From the NCBI GenBank assembly GCA_963720705.1, contig CAVRGJ010000002.1, forward strand, positions 620,001-684,000: a stretch of DNA of 64,000 nucleotides, written 5' to 3'. The position numbers were made by a program, and so were the translations under genes. The stretch comes from DASWJZ01 sp963720705 (lineage in GTDB: Bacteria > Pseudomonadota > Alphaproteobacteria > Rhizobiales > Afifellaceae). Positions within the stretch are counted from its first letter, which is position 1. Each line of letters opens with the position of its first letter. The notes beneath the pieces are model-generated. The model ran no database searches. It saw only the letters and a list, made by a program, of their open reading frames with translations, and was not told the DNA's origin. Of this stretch, positions 34,332-43,415 are shown piece after piece.

Positions 34332-35588
34332 CTACTCAGCCGCGTTGTCGCGCCCGTCTTCCACGTGTCGGAAGGGCGCGTGCTCGTAAAGGACGACGCC
34401 CTGATAGGCTACCTCGCGCCGCTCCGTTGCGAGATAGTCGGCAACCGCGCGGCGGAAACTAGGGTCGGCGATGTAGTGCGCCGAATGCGTCATCGTGGGC
34501 AGATAGCCGCGCGCAAGCTTGTGCGCGCCCTGTGCGCCCGCCTCCACGCGTTTCAGGCCATGCTTCAGCGCGTAATCGATCGCCTGGTAGTAGCAGACCT
34601 CGAAATGGAGGTAGGGAAGGTCCTCCACGGCGCCCCAATAACGGCCGTAGAGCGCGTCGGACCCGATCAGGTTCAGCGCGCCGGCGACGAAGCGGCGGTT
34701 CCGCTTCGCCATGATGAGAAGCACCTTGTCCGACATACGCTCGCTGAGAAGCGAGAAGAAGCGGCGGTTGAGATAGGGCCGGCCCCATTTTCTCGAGCCG
34801 GTATCCATGTAGAAGGCGAAGAACGAATCCCACGCCGCTTCCGTCAGGTCCTTACCGGTCAACCATTCAATCTCGACGCCGGAGGCGAGCGCCTCGCGCC
34901 GCTCCTTCCTGACGGCCTTGCGCTTGCGCGAAGCGAGCGCGGCAAGAAAGCCCTCGAAGTCGCCAAATCCCTCGTCGGTGAAATGGAACTGCTGGTCGGT
35001 GCGGCGAAGGAAGCCGAGCTCAGCGAGGCTTGCCGCATCCGCCTCGGGGAGGAAGGTGATGTGCGCGGAGGAGGCGCCCATGCGGCGCGTGAGCTCGACG
35101 AGGCCCGCCGCGAGCATCTTCTTGCGCTCTGCCGCGTGCGGGCCGGGGGCGGTCAGGAGCCGCGGCCCGGTCACCGGCGTAAACGGCACGCTCACCTGGA
35201 GCTTTGGGTAGTAACGCCCGCCGGCGCGCTCGAAGGCATCGGCCCAGCCCCAGTCGAAGACGTATTCCCCTTGCGAGTGCGACTTCGCGTAGCAGGGCAT
35301 GACGGCGGTCACAGCGCCGGCCTCCTTCAGCACCGCGTGGCGCGGCGTCCAGCCGGTCTTCGCCGAAACCGTGCCGGAGCGCTCAAGCGCCTCCAGAAAA
35401 TCCCACGAGACGAAGGGGTTGTAGGCAGTCTTTGCCTGCATTTCCGGGGCTGCGCAATTGGCTGATGCGGGAGCATCGACCGCGCCGCCCCATCCAGGAT
35501 TTGCGCAGGAATCCCAGGTGCTTCGCTCGATCTCCGCGATGCTTCCCTGAACGTGGATCGACGACGCGGCAGTCGTGGGGGCGGTCAT
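34332..35588 (-). CDS. GNAT-fold protein of the DUF482 (FemAB-like) family
   Basis: 418 residues from ATG 35588. The C-terminal half has a FemAB/GNAT-like acyl-transfer domain (DSFFAFYMDTGSRKWGRPYLNRRFF split over ~270-295, then LNLIGSDALYGRYWGAVEDLPYLHFEVCYYQAIDYAL), and the family carries the historical label 'peptidogalycan biosynthesis/recognition' (PF04339). The acyl acceptor is unknown. A TTG start at 35624 would add twelve residues but is weaker. The N-terminal third (SIHVQGSIAEIERSTWDSC) is typical of the family. Confidence 0.85.
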   Translation of the reverse strand: MTAPTTAASSIHVQGSIAEIERSTWDSCANPGWGGAVDAPASANCAAPEMQAKTAYNPFVSWDFLEALERSGTVSAKTGWTPRHAVLKEAGAVTAVMPCYAKSHSQGEYVFDWGWADAFERAGGRYYPKLQVSVPFTPVTGPRLLTAPGPHAAERKKMLAAGLVELTRRMGASSAHITFLPEADAASLAELGFLRRTDQQFHFTDEGFGDFEGFLAALASRKRKAVRKERREALASGVEIEWLTGKDLTEAAWDSFFAFYMDTGSRKWGRPYLNRRFFSLLSERMSDKVLLIMAKRNRRFVAGALNLIGSDALYGRYWGAVEDLPYLHFEVCYYQAIDYALKHGLKRVEAGAQGAHKLARGYLPTMTHSAHYIADPSFRRAVADYLATERREVAYQGVVLYEHAPFRHVEDGRDNAAE

Positions 35589-35639
35589 TTCCGCGAAGCT
35601 TATGCGCAAACTTCGCAAGTGCAATAACGCGAAGGGTCG

Positions 35640-36356
35640 CTACGCCGCGAACCCCTCGAATGTGATCTGGTCCGTCAGCTTTCGTGCCTTCTCCAGCTGC
35701 GCCTTGCTGCGCACGGTCCAGCACAGCAGCGGGATATGCATGAGCCGTCGCGCGACGATCGGCATCGGGGTCGGCAGGTCGTTGATCGAATAGGAGATGA
35801 AGTCGAGTTCGAAGGCGAAGAGCGCGCGCCAATGCCTTGCCCCGCTTAAGAAATTCCCTTGCGCCGTCAGGCCGAGCGGAATCTCCTTGTCGACCGCCCG
35901 CGCCGCGGCGAGGAGTTTTCTGTCGAACGACATCAAGGCCGCCCGGCCGGGATATTTCCGGAGCTTCTCGACGGCCGCATGGGCGAGCGCCGGCTCATGG
36001 CGCGGCGCCGGCTTCATCTCGATCAGCAAGGGAACGCGCCCGGCGACGAATTTCAGCATCTGCTCAAGGGTCGGGATCGTCTCCTTTGATCCAAGAACCT
36101 TCAGCCGACCAAGCTCTTCGGCCGTACGCTCGGCCAGGGTGCCCGCCGCGCCCGTAAGCCGCTCCAGCCCATCGTCGTGGAAGACAACGGGAACATCGTC
36201 GGCGGAAAGATGCAGGTCGCACTCGATCGCGTATTTTTCGGCGGCCGCCGCTTCGAAGGCGGCGAGCGTGTTTTCCGGGCGACCTTGCGCGGCATCATGC
36301 AAGCCGCGATGTGCTATCGGCCGGGCGGTGAGCCAGGAGAGGTCTTTCCGCGCCAT
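35640..36356 (-). CDS. Glycerophosphodiester phosphodiesterase
   Basis: Hydrolyses glycerophosphodiesters to glycerol-3-phosphate and alcohol. 238 residues with all metal and catalytic motifs: AHRGLHDAAQGRPENTLAAF (His and the Glu-Asn pair, residues ~14-34), ECDLHLSADDVPVVFHDD (~45-62) and LLIEMKP (~110-116). No signal peptide, so a cytoplasmic UgpQ-like role is likely. It is on the same strand as, and 51 bases upstream of, the DUF482 gene. Confidence 0.92.
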   Translation of the reverse strand: MARKDLSWLTARPIAHRGLHDAAQGRPENTLAAFEAAAAEKYAIECDLHLSADDVPVVFHDDGLERLTGAAGTLAERTAEELGRLKVLGSKETIPTLEQMLKFVAGRVPLLIEMKPAPRHEPALAHAAVEKLRKYPGRAALMSFDRKLLAAARAVDKEIPLGLTAQGNFLSGARHWRALFAFELDFISYSINDLPTPMPIVARRLMHIPLLCWTVRSKAQLEKARKLTDQITFEGFAA

Positions 36357-36537
36357 GTCATTTTCGCCTAGGAGCCGAAAACGCTGTGTTCGGCCGCGCT
36401 CCCGCCTTGATCGTGCACGACGCTTAACCTCGATCGGAAGCGGTAGGCGATAGCCGGCTTCCCTTCAATAGGCTTTGAGACTATTGCTTTTTTCTTGCCA
36501 GCCGCGGCGGTCGGTCCCCGCGCAAAGAGCATCTGCG

Positions 36538-37380
36538 ATGTTCCTGACACACCTCCTGCGCTTTGCGCCCGTAGTCGCTTTCGGCATCTGTGCGACCGCG
36601 GCGACCGCACAAACCGTGCCGCGGCTGCGCGACGCCTTGGTGCCGCATCGCGCCGTCTACGACATCAGCCTCGCCCGCACGTCCGACGGCTCCGGCGTGT
36701 CGAGCGCGGAAGGGAAGATGGTCTTCGAGGTGACCGGCAACGTCTGCGACGGCTACAAGATGCGGCAGCGCATGGTCGTCAATATCGGCGACGAGGACGG
36801 CAATCTCGGGCTTCTCGACTTCCGCATCACGACCTTCGAATCGGGCGACGGCGACGTCTACAGCTTCGATTCCCGCACGACCGTGAACCAGGAGGTCGTC
36901 GAAGCCGTCGAAGGCGAGGCGCGGCGGAACGGCACGAACGTTGAAGTAAGCCTGAAGCAGCCGACCGAGAAGACGGTCACGCTCCACGGAGCGGTGCTCT
37001 TCCCGAGCCAGCACCTGCAGGCGATCCTCGACGCGGCGCGCGCCAACCAGCGGTTCCTGTCCGCCGACATTTATGAAGGCGCCGGCACGGGTGAGGCGAC
37101 CGACGAGGCGTCCGCCGCGATCGGCGAAGCGATGCCGGCGACGGATGCGCCCCTCAGGAAGGGCGTGCGGCACTGGCCGGTCTCCGTCGGCTATTTCGAT
37201 CCGGAGCATCCGACCGACAGCCCGCTCGGCGAAGAGCTTCCCACCTACCAGATGAGCTTCACGCTCTACGAGAACGGCGTGACGAACGATCTCATCATGG
37301 ATTACGGCGACTACGCGCTCTCCGGCTCGCTGAAGACGATCGAGCCGCTCGCGGCGAGCAACTGCGCTCCGTCACGCTGA
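36538..37380 (+). CDS. eipB: EipB family cell-envelope integrity protein (DUF1849)
   Basis: 280-residue periplasmic protein. A Sec signal runs to about residue 24 (ATAATAQ). The beta-rich body begins LVPHRAVYDISLARTSD, contains the GKMVFEVTGNVCDGYKMRQRMV core and ends near NDLIMDYGDYAL. Two cysteines, Cys70 and Cys276, match the conserved disulfide of the Brucella EipB spiral beta-barrel. EipB is needed for envelope integrity in Brucella. ATG 36538 is chosen so that the signal starts at residue 1; 21 upstream in-frame codons are not signal-like. It overlaps the end of convergent dinB by nine bases. Confidence 0.92.
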   Translation: MFLTHLLRFAPVVAFGICATAATAQTVPRLRDALVPHRAVYDISLARTSDGSGVSSAEGKMVFEVTGNVCDGYKMRQRMVVNIGDEDGNLGLLDFRITTFESGDGDVYSFDSRTTVNQEVVEAVEGEARRNGTNVEVSLKQPTEKTVTLHGAVLFPSQHLQAILDAARANQRFLSADIYEGAGTGEATDEASAAIGEAMPATDAPLRKGVRHWPVSVGYFDPEHPTDSPLGEELPTYQMSFTLYENGVTNDLIMDYGDYALSGSLKTIEPLAASNCAPSR

Positions 37381-38706
37381 GCGCTTGCCGCGCGGCGGCT
37401 TGCTCGCGAAAGTCAATCCAAGTGCAAGCCCTTCCGTGCCGAAGCGATCGCGGATCTCGTCCATCGCGTGCTCCGCCTTTGCGCGCTTCTCCGCATCTGC
37501 GTCGACCAGGTCCCGCGGCTCCATGAGCGCGGCGTCGCCAAGCTCCGCGACTCCGATCCCGATCAACCGGAAGCGGGTGCCGTCGAGTTCCTTCGCCAAC
37601 AGATCGCGCCCGGCGCGGAAGATGCGGTCGGCGAGATTGGAGTGTCCGTCGAGCCGGACGTTTCGCGTGCGCAGACGGAAATCGGCGCTCTTCAGCTTCA
37701 GCACCACGAGCCGCCCGGAAAGACCAGCGTGCTTCAGCCGTGCGGACACGCGCTCGGAAAGCGCTCGCAACACCGGAAGCAGATCCGCGGCGGCCGAGCG
37801 ATCCTCGTCGAAGGTCGTCTCGGCGGAAATGCTCTTCGCCTTTCGCTCCGGCGATACAGTGCGGCTGTCTTTTCCGCGGGCGAGCTGTGCGAGCCGCAAT
37901 CCGATGCTGCCGTAGCGCTTCGCGAGGTTCTTTTCGTCGAGCCGTTGCAGGTCGGAGATGCGGGTCAGCCCGTCTCGTCGCAGGCGATCCTGCGTGGCTT
38001 TGCCCACGCCCCAGATGATCGACACCGGCTGCGCGGCGAGGAAGGAAAGTGTCTCGGCACGGCCGATCACCGCAAAACCACGTGGCTTGTCGAGGTCGGA
38101 GGCGATCTTGGCGAGAAATTTGTTGTGGCTCAGCCCGACGGATGCGGTGACGCCGATCTCCTGTTCAAGACGGTGCTGAAAGCGGGCGAGCGTCACCGCC
38201 GGCGGCGCGGCGTGCAGGCGCTCGGTGCCGGAAAGATCGAGGAAGGCCTCGTCGATCGAAAGCGGTTCGACGGCGGGCGTCAGCGCCAGCATGAGTTCGC
38301 GCACCTCGCGCCCGACGCGCGCGTATTTCGCCATGTCGGGTGGAATCACGACGGCGTCGGGGCAGGCGGCGAGCGCCTTGAACATCGGCATCGCCGAGCG
38401 CACGCCGAACGTGCGCGCAACATAGCAGGCGGCCGACACGACGCCGCGGCGCCCGCCGCCGACGATGACCGGCTTGTCGGAGAGTGATGGCTGGTCGCGC
38501 TTCTCGACTGCAGCGTAGAATGCATCGCAGTCGACATGCGCGATTGAAAGCGCAAAGAGCTCCGGATGCGTGACGAGGCGGGGACTGCCGCATGTCTTGC
38601 AGCGCTTCGCGGCATTTCGCATGGAGGCGAAGCAGTCGCGGCAAAGCGTGGGGGAGGCGGGGGAATCCACGGCCGGCAGTCTCCCTCCGGGCGAGAGCGC
38701 CGACAA
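37372..38706 (-). CDS. dinB: DNA polymerase IV with N-terminal zinc-finger-like extension
   Basis: Y-family translesion polymerase, 444 residues. Catalytic acidic residues are intact: Asp59 and Asp61 (HVDCDAFYAAVE), Asp152/Glu153 (LSIDEAFLDL). Little-finger domain spans ~290-400, and the C-terminal ALGLTF may be a beta-clamp binding motif. Ahead of the polymerase, residues 22-39 form a C-x2-C-x10-C-x2-C module (LCRDC...RCKTCG) seen in rhizobial DinB and absent from E. coli Pol IV. A GTG at 38670 could start translation but would still include the cysteines. It is convergent with eipB and divergent from divK. Confidence 0.93.
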   Translation of the reverse strand: MSALSPGGRLPAVDSPASPTLCRDCFASMRNAAKRCKTCGSPRLVTHPELFALSIAHVDCDAFYAAVEKRDQPSLSDKPVIVGGGRRGVVSAACYVARTFGVRSAMPMFKALAACPDAVVIPPDMAKYARVGREVRELMLALTPAVEPLSIDEAFLDLSGTERLHAAPPAVTLARFQHRLEQEIGVTASVGLSHNKFLAKIASDLDKPRGFAVIGRAETLSFLAAQPVSIIWGVGKATQDRLRRDGLTRISDLQRLDEKNLAKRYGSIGLRLAQLARGKDSRTVSPERKAKSISAETTFDEDRSAAADLLPVLRALSERVSARLKHAGLSGRLVVLKLKSADFRLRTRNVRLDGHSNLADRIFRAGRDLLAKELDGTRFRLIGIGVAELGDAALMEPRDLVDADAEKRAKAEHAMDEIRDRFGTEGLALGLTFASKPPRGKRSA

Positions 38707-38844
38707 GAGCCGGCCGGTCGACCTTTCCGTTCAGGCTCTGTTCCGCGGTTTCGCCGGCCCGATTTTCGTTTCCTTAAGCGCGGAGGATGCATCTTTCACT
38801 TCGCGGAAGAATCGCGAAGAATCGCAGCCGGCAGGACAGGTGGG

Positions 38845-39225
38845 ATGGGCGTCGTGGCGAAAACGGTCATGATCGTTGAGGACAACGAGCTCAACATGAA
38901 GCTCTTCAACGATCTCCTGCGCGCGAACGGCTACGCGACGATGCCCATGCGCAACGGCTACGAAGCGCTCGACGCGCTGAAGGAGCGTCAACCCGACCTG
39001 ATTATCATGGATATCCAGCTTCCCGAGATTTCCGGGCTGGAGGTGACGAAGCGCATCAAGCAGGACGAGGCGCTGCGCCACATTCCCGTGATCGCGGTCA
39101 CCGCTTTCGCCATGAAGGGGGACGAGGAGCGCATCCTGCAGGGCGGCTGCGAGGGTTATCTCTCCAAGCCGATCTCGGTCGCGACCTTTATCGAGACCGT
39201 CAAGTCCTACGTCGGTTCGGCCTAG
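38845..39225 (+). CDS. divK: Cell-division response regulator DivK
   Basis: 126-residue single-domain receiver. The protein follows the Caulobacter DivK pattern nearly throughout: VEDNELNMKLFNDLL, phospho-acceptor Asp56 in IIMDIQLPEISGLEVTK, Lys108 in YLSKPIS. It acts between the PleC/DivJ kinases and DivL to set CtrA activity and cell polarity. ATG 38845 follows AGGTGGG. It is 12 bases upstream of pleD in the usual divK-pleD operon. Confidence 0.96.
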   Translation: MGVVAKTVMIVEDNELNMKLFNDLLRANGYATMPMRNGYEALDALKERQPDLIIMDIQLPEISGLEVTKRIKQDEALRHIPVIAVTAFAMKGDEERILQGGCEGYLSKPISVATFIETVKSYVGSA

Positions 39226-39237
39226 GGACCTCGCGCC

Positions 39238-40605
39238 GTGACTTCGCGCGTTCTTGTCGTCGACGATGTCGCCGCCAATTTGCGGCTCCTCGAATCGCGC
39301 CTGCAGGCGGAGTATTTCGACGTGCGCACCGCGCTCTCCGGACGCGAAGCGCTCGATGTCGCGGAGAAGGAGCGCGTCGACCTCGTGCTTCTCGACGTGA
39401 TGATGCCCGACATGACCGGCTTCGAGGTGTGCTCGAAGCTCAAGGCAAATATCCGTACCGCGCACGTGCCGGTTATCATGGTCACCTCGCTCGACAACGC
39501 GGAGGACCGGGTCAAGGGACTGGAGTGCGGTGCCGACGATTTCCTGACCAAGCCGGTCAGCCACGTCGCGCTTCTAACGCGGGTGAAGAGCCTATTGAGG
39601 CTGAAGGCGATCACCGACGAGCTGGAGCTTCGCGGCGATGCGCTGGAGTCGGTCGGACTGAGCCCCACCGACATGCGGGTCGACAATGCCGAGATCAGCG
39701 GGCGCATCCTCGTTGTCGACGACCGGGCAAACTCCACGCGCGCGATCCGACAGGCGCTGCAACGGCCGTTCGCGGTGGAGATCACCGAAGATCCGACGGA
39801 AGCGGTCGAGCGGGCGGGGAGCGAAAGCTTCGATCTCATCATGATCAGCGCTTCGCTCAAGGCCGGCGACGGCCTGCGTCTGTGCACGCAGATCAGAACC
39901 ATCGACGGCCTGCGCCAGACGCCGGTCGTGCTCATCACCGACGCGGAGCAATCGGAGCTGGTGACGCGGGCACTCGACCTTGGCGTCAACGACTACATCA
40001 TCAGGCCGATCGATTCGAACGAGCTTCGCGCACGCGTGCGCAGCCAGCTTCGGCGCAAGCTCTATCAGGAGCGCCTGCGCAACACCGTCTCAAGCGCCGT
40101 CGAGCTCGCCGTCACCGATCCGCTGACCGGGCTCTACAACCGCCGCTATCTTGACGCGCATCTCGCGTCAGCGGTCGCGCGCGCGTCGGCAACGGGAAAG
40201 CCGGTCTGCGTCCTGATCTTCGACATCGACCACTTCAAGGCCGTCAACGACACCTACGGCCACGAGGCCGGCGACGACGTGCTCAAGGACTTTTCAGATC
40301 GCCTGAGACGGGGCGTGCGCGGTATCGATCTCGTCGTCCGCTACGGCGGCGAGGAGTTCATGCTGGTCATGCCGGAGACAGACGCGGCGTTCGCGAGCGG
40401 CGTCGCGGAGCGGCTCAGGATCGACGTGGAAAAGGTTCCGTTCACGACACATTTGGGCGCCGACATCCCGGTGACGATCAGCATCGGGATTGCTGAATGG
40501 CGGGGGGTCTCGGACACCGCCGAAACCCTCATACGGCGGGCCGACGAGGCGCTTTATGCGGCCAAGCACGCGGGCCGGAACCGGGTGGTGGCAAGCGCAG
40601 CCTAA
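39238..40605 (+). CDS. pleD: Diguanylate cyclase response regulator PleD
   Basis: 455 residues: first receiver with Asp53 (LLDVMMPDMTGFEV), a second receiver lacking the acceptor Asp (FDLIMISASL) that serves as a dimer adaptor, and a GGDEF domain. The active loop is GGEEF at ~370-374, with the inhibitory RGID site at 361-364 for product feedback. It makes cyclic di-GMP to drive polar development. GTG 39238 start. Co-transcribed with divK; transcription may run into the candidate small RNA and terminator that follow. Confidence 0.96.
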   Translation: MTSRVLVVDDVAANLRLLESRLQAEYFDVRTALSGREALDVAEKERVDLVLLDVMMPDMTGFEVCSKLKANIRTAHVPVIMVTSLDNAEDRVKGLECGADDFLTKPVSHVALLTRVKSLLRLKAITDELELRGDALESVGLSPTDMRVDNAEISGRILVVDDRANSTRAIRQALQRPFAVEITEDPTEAVERAGSESFDLIMISASLKAGDGLRLCTQIRTIDGLRQTPVVLITDAEQSELVTRALDLGVNDYIIRPIDSNELRARVRSQLRRKLYQERLRNTVSSAVELAVTDPLTGLYNRRYLDAHLASAVARASATGKPVCVLIFDIDHFKAVNDTYGHEAGDDVLKDFSDRLRRGVRGIDLVVRYGGEEFMLVMPETDAAFASGVAERLRIDVEKVPFTTHLGADIPVTISIGIAEWRGVSDTAETLIRRADEALYAAKHAGRNRVVASAA

Positions 40606-40748
40606 GTCCTGCATTCATCGAAATGATGCAATTTTCGTTACACCTTTAACCAAGTGTGAACCATCCGGTAGCAAAGCGCCCGATCTTGCGCTTCAGTGCT
40701 ATCGGCGGGGGCAGCACAGCACTTTGCCGTTATTGCAAGAATTCGAAT
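40606..40748. other. Gap between pleD and the candidate small RNA
   Basis: The pleD-rpmG gap is 327 bases. This first part has no convincing open frame or hairpin. It includes the AT-richer ATGCAATTTTCGTTACACC area (about 40622-40641), which may hold a promoter for the downstream RNA, but I could not fix -35 and -10 boxes. Confidence 0.4.
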
Positions 40749-40858
40749 ACCCCATGGATTTGCTCAGGTCCGCCGCATCTCCTGGGTCCGTGGGGTCGGC
40801 CGGTCGGGACGTGGTGAGTGGCCTCCTCGTACAGCCACGGTCCGGCCGGCCACTTTTT
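40749..40858 (+). ncRNA. Candidate small RNA of two hairpins ending in a terminator
   Basis: Hairpin 1: ACCCCATGGA (40749-40758) pairs with TCCGTGGGGT (40787-40796), one G-T pair, plus an inner CTCAGG / CCTGGG stem (40763-40768 / 40781-40786). Hairpin 2: 40798-40814 pairs with 40835-40851 over 17 positions with one mismatch, followed by ACTTTTT. The hairpin-2 loop has CCTCCT, complementary to a Shine-Dalgarno core. The arrangement looks like a trans-acting small RNA; alternatively it is just a long structured 3' end of pleD mRNA. Confidence 0.5.
40798..40858 (+). terminator. Rho-independent terminator downstream of pleD
   Basis: 17-position stem (one mismatch, two G-T pairs) with a 20-base loop, then TTTTT at 40854-40858. 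It serves whatever transcript reaches it: pleD read-through or the candidate small RNA. Confidence 0.75.
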
Positions 40859-40888
40859 GTCCGGATCGCAGCGGCTCTCGGGCAATGA

Positions 40889-40912
40889 AAAAGGCGCCTC
40901 GCGGCGCCTTTC
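40889..40912 (-). terminator. Rho-independent terminator of rpmG
   Basis: Read on the minus strand: AAGGCGCC (40910-40903) / GGCGCCTT (40898-40891) with a four-base loop followed by TTTC. It lies about 20 bases past the rpmG stop codon. Confidence 0.8.
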
Positions 40913-40932
40913 GAACGAGGGGCCTGCGCCCT

Positions 40933-41100
40933 CTACTTGATCTTCGCTTCCTTGAAGACGACGTGCTTCCGCGCCTTCGGATCGTATTTCCGAAGCGAAA
41001 GCTTCTCTGTCATCGTGCGCGAGTTCTTCTTCGCCACGTAGAAGAAGCCCGTGCCTTCTTCGCTGACGAGGCGGATCTTTACGGTCGCGGCCTTGGCCAT
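40933..41100 (-). CDS. rpmG: 50S ribosomal protein L33
   Basis: A short gene of 55 codons, read directly from the sequence: starts MAKAATVKIRLVSEEGTG, continues with FFYVAKKNSRTMTEKLSLRK and ends VVFKEAKIK. This is the proteobacterial L33 pattern, without the zinc-binding cysteines of the C+ type. ATG 41100 is preceded by GAAGGAA. It lies 52 bases downstream of rnr, with its own terminator. An overlapping open frame in another phase (40730-41116) is a shadow of it. Confidence 0.95.
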   Translation of the reverse strand: MAKAATVKIRLVSEEGTGFFYVAKKNSRTMTEKLSLRKYDPKARKHVVFKEAKIK

Positions 41101-41152
41101 CGGCGTATTCCTTCAAATCGTTGCGGTGAAATGAGGCCTCGGGCTGACGAAG

Positions 41153-43408
<2,256 letters not shown>

Positions 43409-43415
43409 TTCAGTC

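Noticed and set aside
40730..41116. 128-residue minus-strand open frame over the rpmG area
   Set aside because: It overlaps rpmG in another phase and has no recognisable features; rpmG itself is convincing.
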